DNA from: Branchiostoma floridae
Lineage: Eukaryota > Chordata > Leptocardii > Amphioxiformes > Branchiostomatidae
DNA length: 64,000 nucleotides
NCBI RefSeq assembly: GCF_000003815.2
Contig: NC_049997.1
Location: 10,718,073 to 10,782,072, forward strand
Reading direction: 5' to 3'
Positions 11,145-22,169 of the stretch are shown here, one piece after another. The notes below the pieces were generated by a model. That model made no database searches, had not been told where the DNA came from, and saw only the letters and a list, made by a program, of their open reading frames with translations. The first letter of the stretch is position 1. Each line of letters opens with the position of its first letter. The translations under genes were made by a program, and so were the position numbers.

Positions 11145-11525
11145 CTCAGAAATCGCAGAGTAGCTAGTTCAGAAAAGCCAACATAGTTATCGATAAGACT
11201 TAAGGTGGCATCCCACTGCACTTGGGGCACCGGTGCGGCACTGCGGGGTTTGAAAGATTACTCAACAAATTTCAGAGATAAATAACTATTTTCTTAAGTT
11301 TTGTGTATTTTGTTGTCTTCTAGGTCATACTTTTACGTCTTACGCAATATCTAAATTATTTTAAAAAATCAGCGAATAGAACACAACAGTGCCGCAGTGA
11401 ACGAACCCCGCAGTGTCGCACCGGTGCACCAAGTGCAGTGAGGTACCACCCTTAAGTTGTCGGTCTCGTGTCTGGAGAGATCATGGAGTAGCTCAGAAAA
11501 GCCATCATAGTTACCGATAAGACTA
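11145..11525. repeat. direct duplication flanking an inserted element
   Basis: The string TCAGAAAAGCCAACATAGTT followed by ATCGATAAGACT (11170-11200) recurs as TCAGAAAAGCCATCATAGTT and ACCGATAAGACT (about 11491-11523). The second type A element (11202-11453) lies exactly between the copies, so a two-unit tandem repeat was split by the insertion. Confidence 0.65.
11202..11453. mobile_element. AAGG...CCTT element, arm type A, copy 3
   Basis: AAGGTGGCATCCCACTGCAC on the left pairs with GTGCAGTGAGGTACCACCCTT on the right. The core is in the opposite orientation to copy 2 (TTAAGTTTTGTGTATTTTGT). The flanks are CTTAAG on both sides, compatible with a TTA or TTAA target. Confidence 0.85.
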
Positions 11526-11529
11526 AGGT

Positions 11530-12250
11530 CACGCCCGGGCGTGAGATGCCCAACTCTTATCAGTTCCGAACACATGGCCTGGCCCTGCGCTGTATGTATG
11601 TCGGACAACTAACTGGAAATAAAACGTATTTTGATGTTAAACAGGCTTTTACCAGGGCATTGTAATGTATTGCATAAGACCAAAGAGAAGTAGTGTATAC
11701 ATCAATGCATAGCAATAGTTGTAAAAACCCCAAACCCCCGTAAAAATAATTGATGGAGTTTGAAAAAGAAAATTATCTTGTAGAGTTTTGGCGAGTTCCA
11801 ACAGTTTAATCTCTATCTGAGGTTCATCCCTACCTACTTTGCAAATTTCATGATTATCATATTCAAATCATTTCCTATACAACTGCTAGGGCATTTTTAT
11901 TAATGATGCTAATGAATTCTTCATTTGCATAATTTATACCTGATTGTAATCTTTCACCCAAAGTGTGAGTGTTAGACGTCGTATTATGTTACTGTACAGC
12001 CATTATAGCATTTGCATACTAATTATGCAAATGCTGTCCTAATTGATATACTTTTTGTCTAATAGCAGTCTAAGTGCTATTCACAATCACAGTTATGTCA
12101 TCTCTGTCGCACAGATGCACACACGAAAGCTACCCTCTTGGTGACGGTAGTTCACCCATATCCACATGGTAACCTATATCCGTTGTTAAAAAAAAACTTA
12201 CTTAGGGATATCTAATGGACGGACTTTGGTTTAAAATTAAAATTTTTTCA
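11530..12250. other. no gene; octamer cluster inside
   Basis: No gene supported. The stretch is AT-rich and contains the ATTTGCAT sites listed separately. Confidence 0.55.
11933..12035. promoter_or_regulatory. cluster of POU-type octamer motifs
   Basis: ATTTGCAT occurs at 11933-11940. A perfect 11 bp inverted repeat AGCATTTGCAT (12007-12017) and ATGCAAATGCT (12025-12035) holds two more octamers facing each other across 7 bp. TAAT cores lie between. Octamers are POU-domain factor sites. That this acts as an enhancer, about 7.3 kb upstream of the receptor exon, is inference. Confidence 0.35.
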
Positions 12251-12255
12251 TAGCA

Positions 12256-12640
12256 TTCCAGTCTGAAACAGCGATCTGTCGAAGAAGAAGATAAACTACA
12301 TTTTATTTGTCAATGTTCATTTTACACTTCTGAAAGAAGAAAATTCTTCCTTAAAATCACTGAAACGTTTCCAAGCTTCTTACATCTTACCGGCCAACAA
12401 AAAAAATCTTCTTGCTTAAGTCGTCCAACCTCTTTTCCTATGAAAATGTTGGACAATTCATCTCCAACTGCACACGGAAAAGAAGTCAAACCCATTAGAC
12501 AGCTTAAGTAGAAGTAGATTTAGAATAGATCTTTGACGTCCATCTTTAAATATCATGTTCCATCTTTGTTGAGTATACATTTAGGTATACCACGTTTGCA
12601 ATTAGCCTTCGGGCATGAGTTTGCAATAAAGATTACTATA
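12256..12640 (+). mobile_element. LINE 3-prime fragment (zinc-like turn, C-terminal tail, 3-prime UTR)
   Basis: Reading from 12277 the frame gives SVEEEDKLHFICQCSFYTSE and RRKFFLKITETFPSF. After a one-base slip near the A-run at about 12400 it continues with LLKSSNLFSYENVGQFISNC and stops. The HFICQC..Y..ERR turn followed by FP.F and G.FI..C is the C-terminal pattern of many non-LTR reverse transcriptases. The 3-prime UTR ends TTGCAATTAGCCTTCGGGCA then TGAGTTTGCAATAAAG (about 12597-12630), with the polyadenylation signal in place. It is 5-prime truncated and frameshifted, hence dead. Confidence 0.7.
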
Positions 12641-12644
12641 TTCA

Positions 12645-15600
12645 TAAGCACTCCGATTCTATATACAACGGATAAAGGTTGCCCCGCGGATAAAGGTGAA
12701 CTAGCGTTAAAGGCAATAAATCCCTCAACAAGAGAAACTGAAAATAACTTACAAACTCCTGCACCGCTTCCGTCCGATGATTTGTTAAATGCCCGGAGAG
12801 CTGGTATTCGTGTCTCGCCCCCACCCCCCAGCGATCGAGATCACTTGCGTTTTCGCCCCCCCCCCGAACATTAATAGCTTAGATTAGAGATCGCTGTGAC
12901 ACCGGCTGCAATCCTTTAGCTATTGAATGGCACAATGATATATATAGTAGAATGCCGAGAATGAAATTTTGGTACTCTTATATGGTGTTATGTTGTCGAT
13001 GCATTTCCACATCGTTGGTTTATCATTATGTTGCTTCATGCTTATCTTAACTTAACTTCATAGTTAACATGTATTCAGATTACCTGGCATGAATTACATG
13101 TTACAACTACGCCTGAAGAACTCTGATGGAACATTGAAGAATTAGAGGCTGGGTAGGTCTGTTCAAGAAGTCCATATAACGAGTTCTTGATATATTTTTC
13201 CCTGCGACAATTGTACAGGAGGTGAAGATTCTCCAGTTTGACTTCTGCAAAATAAAAATCGTGAGCCTCTCAGGTACAAATGATGTCCCAGCGGAGATGA
13301 CTTCGCAAGACCGTAATGTTATAACACTCCAGAGACCCTATAACCCATTTCATTAGAAGGTTATAATATCCTTCCCCCGTGTATGCAGATCCCGTGGCGG
13401 ACAATCAGTACATCATTATCAAGCAATCAAAGTTTTAATGACGAATGATCTTATAATTGCTGAGGGCAGTACCTTTGGGAAAGAAGGCTAGAAGTCTCAG
13501 GAGGAACGGTGAATAAAAGTTTTTAACTGCCAAGCAGTGCTTTTTGCAAAGTCATATCCTCCTACGTGTAAGACAACACGCTGGTGTAGGTTTGCGTAAA
13601 CGGCTGGCTCTGGTTTTCTATCCCCTGATGCCACCGATATTGTCACCGATACTCCACCATGAAGGTAAATGGACTTCGGTTGGGAAGGTTAAAGGTGGTG
13701 GAAGGAGAGGATAGATATATGGCCGTCTTAGGTCAGTATTGACCATGGTGAAATCCTAATTGATATCAGCCTTACAGCGTTGACTGTGGCTAAACAGTCC
13801 TATACAAGAAACTAGAGTTCCTCGAACACACATCTTCGCCAAATAAACATTCTTTATCGAAGGTCGTTGTTTTTGAATGATTATTGTATGTAATTATGGC
13901 TATAATGGGCCGGATAAGCACCAAATACAGCTTAATACGAGATGTTAATATAGCAAAGCTGGATGTAAGGTCTTTAGTTAGGCTAGGTTAGGCTAGGTCT
14001 TTAGTTTTATATAAGATTTCACTCTACAAAATGTACATTGCATTTTTTTCGTAAAAAAAGAAATAATAAACAAACTTTGAGTGACTGGCCTATATATTAG
14101 ATAATAGGTCATCTAAGGGTTACCTAAGGGTCATACGTAAGGATTGTTACGGCCCCGCCTTGGTGAAAGTTTGTGTCCATCTCATGAAAATAGTAAGTAA
14201 AGTTTTGCAATCGCGAGTTAAGTCAGAGGTATTTTACACAGTCTACCTGGCCTGGCTATCACGTCAGGCTACTCAGATCCCCCCATTCATAGCCCCGCAA
14301 AGACAAAATAGCTGATTGACAGGCATAGTAATTACTAATCTCCAAGTATTAGTATATTCATAAGCCTTACTTAGATCCTCCTCTACAACCTAGCACAAAC
14401 CGAGACAAGATACGATACCACCCGCGTTCTATGACCGCACTCGTACAACCCGGAAGTATATGATATTGTCGTAATCGGTTGCACGGAAACCCCCATGCAG
14501 TGTGAAATCGAGGCCAAAATCAGGCAAAAAGAGCCAGTTTGAAGGCCAACTTTGACTCTTCAAATCTCATCCCGAAATAGTATTTGAATCATTAAGCGTA
14601 CTGTATGCGATCGAACAACTCATGAGGATTACGTTGGCACCTTTGACAGCCTGATTTGGCCCACCGCGATGTTTTAATCTTTTTTTACGTGACCATGTCT
14701 TATGCCTCAAACGGGCGGGCGTGTAACACCCTGCCATGGCATGACGATTAGTTCTGCTCCACCTTTGATTTGTCTGTGCTAAGACCCGGAGACTGAGGGC
14801 AGGGGGTTAATTTGGTGTGACTGGCCCTTGTCAGGGAAAGGAGATCAGGCTTCTGCTTCTGTCTGAAGGGCTTGAATGATAAATGAAGATTAATGGTCCA
14901 CACATTAGTGCTGGACTAGGGTGACAATGGTGCCAGTGTCATGTTGCACTGCACACCACTTTTGTAAGGGATGTGGTTCTCTCCATGATAAGAATCCCAA
15001 AGTAATTATATTAAGTAGATCGCAATTTACATAATTAGCATCTCATTATGTTGATAATCACCCTAAGTACCTACCTACCAAAAGCAAAGAATATCCATCA
15101 ATCCCCTCTGCAGTTATCCTTTTTAAAAGTTACAAACTATAAGACCCACTGCAGTTCCAAACAAGCTGCTAGGGGGCCCAAAATTACACCATTCACTCCT
15201 AGTCCCAACAGCTATCCACCACTTAAAAATCATGAACATGGCACTTCTGGAAAATTTAGGCGCAAGCTTTGACGCTCACTTGCAGTACCAAAACAAGTCG
15301 CTAGGAGGCCCATTATCGAACTTGACCTTCCTTTCTGTGTCCCCTACCTATCAACAAAATATCATTAGCATCCATGTAGAACATCTCGAGTTATCGTGTT
15401 AACAGACAAACGCAATTACATACAAAGCCAGCTACAGCACCATAGGTAAAAGATAGCTAAACCATTCTCGCACATGACAATCCTTTACACAACCGCTACA
15501 CACCTGCCAAATATCGTAGAAATCGCCCAGCTGCATTTTGAGTTATGCTTCTCGAAACAAACCTCGAAAAAATACAAAGGTCGCTGCTGTACCGTAGGAA

Positions 15601-16265
15601 AACGCCAGGTAAACCATTTTCAAAGTAGGCATGCCTTTCGACAACCGCTACACACCTACAAAAAATCAAAAAGTTCCATCCACAATTTCTCGACTTATAT
15701 GCTGTTGACCTACATACAGACCCAAGTAAGCAATCTTATAATCTTCGCTGGCGAAGATAATGACAGTCTCTGCCACACAGGTCATCTGTAAGCTTATCCA
15801 GCAGGGAGAGGGATGGGTTCCATTTTACAAGTCTGTGCCCTTGTCATAGTGGGTAACAATCCACCACCCCCACGGCCTCAAAATGGCTATTGGACTTTTG
15901 CCCTGGTGGTTGAATTCAAAATAGCATAACTCTTAATTTAAATCTAACCGGATATAGAGCTTGTACTCTCGTGGCGTGTTTCACCAGAAGACGGTTTACG
16001 GGGTATGCAATACAACAGACAAACTATAGACTTACAAATTGAAAACCATATTCGGGCCCGGGTCCAAAGTTGTTGCCAAAGGCTTTCCCCGGGTTCAACG
16101 TACCACAGGAAGGAAGGAAAATTCATAAGACATAGCTCATGAGAAATTCACTAACTTCGTTCAGTGCCAAAGCCCTTCTGTGTCAAAAAATCAAATATCA
16201 CTATTCTAAAATAACGTGAACCACATTAAACTAAGCAAGCGCCATCTAGCCCCAGCTGACCAGAA
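12645..16265. other. 3.6 kb with no gene recognised
   Basis: No coding region supported. A C-run occurs at about 12857, a short TTAGGC-like repeat at 13977-14005, and 14155-14270 is a dispersed repeat shared with 6125-6260. The open frames at 15048-15272 and 15474-15791 contain long basic or Ser/Thr-rich runs without domain signs. Confidence 0.5.
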
Positions 16266-16276
16266 CATGCCAGTTA

Positions 16277-16790
16277 TGCCTCCTTCACACAAGAGCACGA
16301 ATGAGCCCGAATGCCGTCGGAATGAAGATTATTTTCTATTCCTGGCAATTCCTGGCAATTCGTAGTGTGTTCTAACTGCATTCCTGCTATTTGTGCCCAT
16401 TCTTTTGACTAGCCCGAAAGTTTTTGACATGTTAAAAGTGTAAAAGTGTATTCAAACTATTCTAACTGCAGTCTGCCCGTTGTTTGAGGCATTCCAACAT
16501 TCTTATCTCATTCGTTGGAGAACAGAAACGGCAAGCCATCTCGAATCCTGCCAGAATGTGGCCAAAAGAATATCTGGAATGTAGTCGGAATGTCTAGAAC
16601 ACACCACGAATGCACACGAATAAAAAATCATTCTGACAGCATTCTGGCTCATTCCTTCTCGTGTGAAGTGGATGTAATGCCCATTTGGAATTCCCTCACG
16701 AATGGCTCCGAATGTGGCGCGAATTTTGCAAATAATTCATTCCGGCTGGTTCTGCTTGATTCCTGCTGATTCGGTTTCAGTGTGAAGGCC
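16277..16790. mobile_element. ~510 bp inverted-repeat element rich in GAATG
   Basis: The ends resemble each other in inverted form: CCTCCTTCACACAAGAGCACG on the left, and CAGTGTGAAGGCCC on the right. Inside, GTAGTGTGTTCTAACTGCAT (16364 onwards) is mirrored by TCTAGAACACACCACGAATG (16591 onwards), so the whole element can fold back. GAATG or CATTC pentamers recur at high density on both strands. No ORF with a domain. Confidence 0.6.
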
Positions 16791-17600
16791 CTATAAACCA
16801 ATGTTTCCTTTACAAACAAGCACCACCTCGTTCAGTTCACCATCCCACCGCCTTTACCTTCTGTCCTTTGCATGTGCCATGTTGTATCCGGAATTAGATA
16901 AGCTACTAATGCTAGTGCAGTGCCATGTTGTCCTTGTTTAAAAAGCAAATATCAAGAACAAAACATGAGTCGCATGCAAGTCTGTGCAGGCGCCTTCTAG
17001 CCTTAGCTGACCATAACATTCCCTGTAATCAAAGTTCCCTTCACAAACAGGCACCGCGCCGATCAATTTTATCTACAACACGGTGCAGACAAGCTTAGTC
17101 TGTACAGGGCTTCCTATATTGATCCATAGACCTAGGAAAAGCGTTGTATTTCTGGTTATCGGACCGACCCAAGCAAACCAGCCGACCCTTATGGCTCGTT
17201 CTCATTTAAATGTCGAAAATGCTGTCGCCCGACTTTACACCTTGATACGGAGCAAATTATAGACAAATTCACTCGTTCCTTCATTTTTCCACAAGTCCTG
17301 TAATGTTTCACAAAAGATTCTGGTGTAAAAAATCTTCCCATTTTTCAAATGTCCCTAGGGACATCTATTTATACCTAAATGATGTAGTCAATAAGGTAAG
17401 TTTTTTTCGAAGAAAACAAGGTAAAGTCTGCTGTTGTAACAAACGTTACCGGTAACGTTTGCTACCTGCCCTGTATGGGACCGAAAATAATAAGTTGCCA
17501 TTTTTTGGGCATGGTTAAAAGAGGAATTTTTCTAAACAACCGGGTAGTTTTCACTGAAAATAAAGCCGATTTATTTTTCGACCAAAAAATGCCATTTTCG
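16791..17600. other. no gene recognised
   Basis: No gene or repeat recognised. GTAACAAACGTTACCGGTAA near 17435 contains a small palindrome. Confidence 0.5.
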
Positions 17601-18720
17601 ATGAGAACGAGTGTTATACTAAGTCTTGTTTCTGGGCAGCTACTGGGTACCCCAATGGGTATGGAATGTTCGATCTGACATCAAGGTGACAAAGTTAAAG
17701 AAAGACTCCCTTTATTTTACATTCTGTCAATAATTAATGCTTTGAACTGTTGGTGTATGAATGTGTAGTACTTCTTGGTTTAGTTTATTGATATAATTCT
17801 ATTCGTACAATTCGTATCTGTACGAATACAATATGGTGTAAAAATACCATTTTTGAAATGCTTAGATTTATTTGTTGGATCACTTCGCCGGAGATGTAGC
17901 TAAAATGAGATACTTACCAAACGACCCGATTTTTGTCAGGACCATTACTGGCAACACAACCTTTTATTATTGCTTTGTCTTATATAAAAGACTCCCTGTA
18001 TTTTACATTCTGTCAATAAACATAATGCTTTGAATAGTTGATGTCTGAATGTGTAGTGCTTCTTGTTTCAGTTTATTGGAATGATATTTTCGTAAACGTT
18101 ACACAGTCAAATCTGTCTATAGCGACCACTCAAGGGACTGGAGACATATTACCACTATAGACAGGTGGCCACTATATGTAGAGAAAATGTTGATCAATTG
18201 ACCATGAGCAAGCTACACATAATTTCAGTTCCCACTAATCTTTCTCACCAAGTAACATTGTCTCGATCGGTAAATTCACCAACAAAGACTTGAACTTTAA
18301 TGCTCAAGGCATGCATACTTTCTGCTACCGCCAAAATGACCCTGTCAGGAACTCCAAATCCTCGCAAACTACGATTTCAAACTCGGTGCAGGGTGACATA
18401 AGGCTGCGGTATGGTTGCAATAAGCAATGTTTCTGTATCAACGGGACCGGAAATCTTGTGGCCGTGGCCCCGTTGGACAGGTGGCCGCTAAGCCTATTTC
18501 TTAATCATTACGAATCCAAGGGACCGACAAAAAGTGTCCACTATGGCCAGGTGGCTGCTATGCAAAGGTGGCGGCTAATACAGGTTTGACTGTATCTGAT
18601 AGTGTACAATTACATTATGGTGTCGAAAATACCAACCCTAAATTTGTTACTTGTCAGCAACTGGGAACCCCAATTGGTATGAAATTTTCGTTCTGACTTC
18701 TCAGTGACAGAACTAGAGGG
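17600..18720. repeat. ~280 bp tandem array upstream of the receptor
   Basis: GACTCCCT.TATTTTACATTC recurs at 17706 and 17989 (283 bp apart), and ACTGGGTACCCCAATGGGTA (17643) recurs as ACTGGGAACCCCAATTGGTA (18661). The distance of the second pair becomes about two unit lengths when the inserted element 18103-18593 is removed. Confidence 0.7.
18103..18593. mobile_element. ACAGTCAAA-ended inverted-repeat element
   Basis: Starts ACAGTCAAATCTGTCTATAG and ends CAGGTTTGACTGT. Subterminal repeats with GACAGGTGGCC and CAGGTGGC recur near both ends. About 490 bp without a transposase, so non-autonomous. It interrupts the surrounding tandem array. Confidence 0.7.
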
Positions 18721-19255
18721 GCTCGGGTCACTACATTTAGAAATAAGAATAAACAGAACAGTTGTCAGTGATAGTCTGCAACATGTGAAGGTATACATTA
18801 TATATTTGCTTGAAAATGTTACCTTTCTAGTATTGCTTTGCCTTATAAAGTATTAGAACCAAAGCAATTGTATATAGTACACAGCTGCCACTTGTACAGC
18901 GTAATGGCCCGATGAAGACTCAAGAAACAGACGCAGACAGCATATTAATCACTTTACGCTGTCACGTTGTCTGGTACGTACACGCGGATATGTGAAGACG
19001 TGCAAGCGATGCGAACAGCTTGCTCTGGGCCAACAGACCTTACAAAACTCGGGCTTTTCCTCTGTGTATTTCCACCAATGTTCCTTCAAATTTTCCCCGA
19101 GTGAAAAGCTAAACCGGCACTAAAGTCAATTTCATTAAGGTTGACGTGTTTCTTTTTACATTGTTTTCTATATCTACACATGTAAACTCTTCGTGTTGTC
19201 TATCTGATACACCCATGTATCTGTTGAAATGGTATAACCCAACTCTAACCGAAGC
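18721..19255. other. 5-prime flank of the receptor gene
   Basis: Largely unique sequence leading to the TATA box. No exon recognised. It is the most likely place for proximal promoter elements, which cannot be resolved by eye. Confidence 0.4.
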
Positions 19256-19271
19256 TATATAAAACCACGTG
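19256..19271 (+). promoter_or_regulatory. TATA box and E-box of the dopamine receptor gene
   Basis: TATATAAAA (19256-19264) is followed directly by the E-box CACGTG (19266-19271). A TCATTA start-like site lies near 19283-19288, about 30 bp downstream, the usual distance. The ATG follows about 90 bp later with no upstream ATG between the putative start site and 19373. Transcript evidence is not available here. Confidence 0.55.
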
Positions 19272-19372
19272 AGTCTGTTGTATCATTACTTATCACCAGC
19301 CTACGGCAGGAACCAAAGGTTTTGAGCGTCCTTGCCACTTTGTGCGTTTCCATCCAGCAGGTGAATTGAAGA

Positions 19373-19675
19373 ATGGAGGGGAACACGACGGTTTATCCGG
19401 CGGGGTCGGAGTTCGACGTGCCCCGAAGCCCTGACAACGGCAGCACGGTGGGTTGGAACGGCACCGACTGGGAAGCAGGCGCCGAGTCCTACAACTTCGT
19501 TGCCCTCCTGCCCATCCTGGTGATCGCGGAGATTCTGATCGGCAACGCTCTGGTCGTCCTCGCCATCTACAGGGAAAAGAACCTGAGGTCTAACACCAAC
19601 TACTTTATAGTCAACCTGGCGGTCACCGACGCACTCATGGCCACTCTCGTCATGCCGTTCGTCGTGTATGTGGAG
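19373..19675 (+). CDS. D2-like dopamine receptor, first coding exon (partial gene)
   Basis: This exon encodes 101 residues of a class A G-protein-coupled receptor of the biogenic amine group. The N-terminus is extracellular, without a signal peptide, and has three N-glycosylation sequons (NTT at 4, NGS at 22, NGT at 29). TM1 spans about 43-66 with the conserved GN pair (G57, N58); TM2 spans about 76-99 with LAVTD (D86, the sodium-site aspartate) and ATLVMPFVVYVE. REKNL before TNYFIVNLAV is the D2/D3-class intracellular loop 1 pattern. The ATG has A at -3 and G at +4. After E101 (GAG) comes GTAGGA, a donor in phase 0, the same place as the first coding intron of vertebrate D2-class genes as I recall it. 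The codons are GC-rich, unlike the flanks. The frame runs on to 19762, but those residues have no receptor character. TM3-TM7, including the amine-binding aspartate and DRY motif, are not found in the window. D2-class receptors signal through Gi/o. An alpha-2-adrenergic-like identity is less likely. Confidence 0.85.
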
Positions 19676-20225
19676 GTAGGAACCTTCTTCTTCTTTCTTT
19701 CCTCTTATTTATCGCAGCGATACACCAACCCCATAGCACATCTACCTATGCCTCAACTATAACCGGGATTGTCACACCAGGATAGGAATGGCAGGCCAAC
19801 CAAAGCGCTCTCCAAGGCCGAGGTCTACTACCGTCCTCCGATATATAGGACCTTCTTTATAAGGCCATGAAGGGTGATAGCAAATATCAGTTACTCAAGC
19901 TGCTGGAAATTATTTTGAATCGTAAGTGTCATTGAAAAAATGCATTGGATGCTATCTAAAACGTGTGACTGTTTCCGAAATCATATCTGGTTGCTTGAGT
20001 AACTGTTTTTTTGGCAAACCTTATTTTTCTTTCTATTTTCTTTACGGAACTGAGACACAATCTCAGGGCGCTTTTTACATGTACATATGCCAACTGTGGC
20101 CGGGATTACCACGCCTGGATAGGACTTCCAAATCAGCCAAACCGCTGCCCACGACAATGAAACTAGTACTGGCGTTACTACTGTCCCCGATATTTGGATG
20201 CCTACTACTACTTTTCTAGTCATTT
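19676..20225 (+). other. start of intron 1 with a dispersed direct repeat
   Basis: CCGGGATTGTCACACCAGGA and following sequence (19761-19860) recurs as CCGGGATTACCACGCCTGGA (20100-20205), in both cases followed by a CCGATAT string. Between them, 19890-20010 has TCAGTTACTCAAGC and TTGCTTGAGTAACTG ends, matching the palindromic element of 62.0 kb. Confidence 0.5.
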
Positions 20226-20234
20226 AATGTTTTT

Positions 20235-20640
20235 GCAGCTTTCCAAGAAATTGCGCACCTTTGCGATCAGTTCTTCTATTCTATCCACCCAAGTTCGCCC
20301 TCAAGGCATTGTACATGTACACCTTGCACGGTAAAACGTTACATGTACGTTTTTCGCTCTGTATATAGGGGCACCAATGCGACCAGTTTCTCTATTCTAC
20401 CCCCTAACCTTGCTTTCAATGCATTGGGAAGATTAAAGCACATGTACACCATGCACAATGAAACGTTATATGTACGTTTTTCGCTCTATATATAGGCGCA
20501 TCAGTGCAATCAGTTTCTCTATTCTATCCATCCAAGTTTGCCCATAGTGCGTTGGAAAGGTTAAAGCACGGGAATACCTTGCACTGTGACACATTGCTAC
20601 GATTATATATGTTTTTTCGCTCTGTTTATCGGCGATGGCA
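20235..20640. repeat. ~115-128 bp tandem repeat, about three units
   Basis: CAGTTTCTCTATTCTA-like strings occur at about 20268, 20383 and 20511. Each is followed by CAAGTTTGCCC-type sequence, GGTTAAAGCAC-type sequence and a CGTTTTTCGCTCTATATATA block. Confidence 0.75.
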
Positions 20641-20804
20641 ACGTGACATCAGGTTGCCACTGGATCTTGGGAAAGTAAAGCAGACTGATTTGATTTATGC
20701 TTCAGACTTATCCTCCGGCACACGTGGTTTCATCAGCACGGCGCACATACATGCATCGCTGGTTAGCTCTTTTGTAAACAGACATCCACTTGGATCTCAT
20801 AAAC

Positions 20805-21020
20805 CGCATCGCACCTGCGACCGTTTCACTAATGGGCCTATCCTGCCGAACGCCATATCGAACATATAGAACCCCCTATTCTATTTCGAACACCTCCGTC
20901 AAAAACTGCCACAGCAGGACAGAAATGGCTATTTTTGACGGAGGTGTTCGACATAGAACCATGATCGAACAGGGGATGGAGTTTTCAGATCGGTCCATAG
21001 CTTATCGGACCGAAATCCTA
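20805..21020. mobile_element. inverted-repeat element with a strong central hairpin
   Basis: TCGAACACCTCCGTCAAAAA (20884 onwards) pairs with TTTTTGACGGAGGTGTTCGA (20932-20951), a 20 bp stem around about 28 nt. Outside it, AACGCCATATCGAACATATAG has relatives at 6763-6785. No coding capacity. Confidence 0.55.
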
Positions 21021-21029
21021 TCCACAACA

Positions 21030-21980
21030 TCGTGAATGGCACCGGCTAGCTGGCGAGAACTGAAATTTCATCGCAAACTGTACCGAATATGATATGATCC
21101 AGTAGTTTTAGAGAGAAAATAGCCTCTACCTGCCTGACTGCTTGGGTTTTTGGAAAAATACAAGAAATTGGCAACATCATTACCTGGTATCTAATTTGTT
21201 TAACGTTATATGATAACCGACTCTTCTAAGACTAACTCATCTGGCAATCTATTCGGTCAATTTCAGCTAATTTTTTCAGATACCCGAGGAGCCTGGTAGA
21301 TAATACTAATATGCCTTTATTTCTAAAATGGTCAGCTATATAATGGTAGAGACTCTTTAAGAAAATCCTTGGGAGTCGATGCAAAAGAGCACAGTTGAGC
21401 AAATTCATTTTTTTGGATGATATAAAAGTTTGATCTGGCTGAAATCCTTGCCTTTCCCAATGGCAAAACGTCATAGCATTCCTGGGGACTCTAACCCGGG
21501 ATCTCAATGGGCTTTGAGCCAAACCCTACCGTTACACGACGCTAACGGGGGAATTCCAATGTCCGGTAGGGGGTCCAAACTCCGGTAGGATTTTAAGACC
21601 AATTTTACGGAGATATGCTTAAGTGTCAGCACATGATTAGTACAACTTGTTATGGACTAAACCTTGTTGTAAATAACTGAAAAGTCATACTATGTGTCCA
21701 AGTTGGTAAGCCCCAGTAGATAACGATTGAAAAAATTACACATGTTTGACGCCTCCCATGCATGCTGACGAGCGAACGTACACCCTAACGGTTGATGCCA
21801 TTTGTACATATACGCGTCTCCACCCAACTGTAGCCACTGTCTCGACGGCAAGCACCTCGAGGTGATAGGACCTGTCATCGCCGCACGCAGGCTAGACTAA
21901 ACGTGTCGTCTCCATGTGCTTCCCCTCTGATACGTAAAGCTATTTTCGCATACGGTGCCAATGCATATCTCTAGTATGGC
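21030..21980. other. no gene recognised
   Basis: Nothing supported; 21541-21600 has two short CCGGTAGG repeats. Confidence 0.5.
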
Positions 21981-21981
21981 T

Positions 21982-22165
21982 AAGGTCACATTTCCAAACG
22001 GGGCCCGGCCGGGCAGCTTTCAGGAGGGAAAAGAATGACATAGAATACATCAAAATACACAAAATGCCAAAACAAGATTCATGGGCATGATTTGTGTATA
22101 TTTCTAGGCATACATTTTAATTTTGCATTTCTTAAAACATCCCGACCGGGCCCCGCTTTGACCTT
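21982..22165. mobile_element. AAGG...CCTT element, GGGCCCGGCCGGGC arm, copy 1
   Basis: The left end AAGGTCACATTTCCAAACGG, then GGCCCGGCCGGGCAGCTTTC, pairs with GACCGGGCCCCGCTTTGACCTT on the right. About 184 bp, AT-rich centre. A second copy lies at 24633-24835. Confidence 0.75.
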
Positions 22166-22169
22166 AACC

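Noticed and set aside
13977-14005. TTAGGC telomere-like repeat
   Set aside because: Only about three imperfect copies; no telomeric context.
19676-19762. Extension of the receptor reading frame to the next stop
   Set aside because: The sequence after E101 (Phe/Ser-rich, then SQRYTNPIAHL) does not resemble any aminergic receptor, while a splice donor lies at the expected place.
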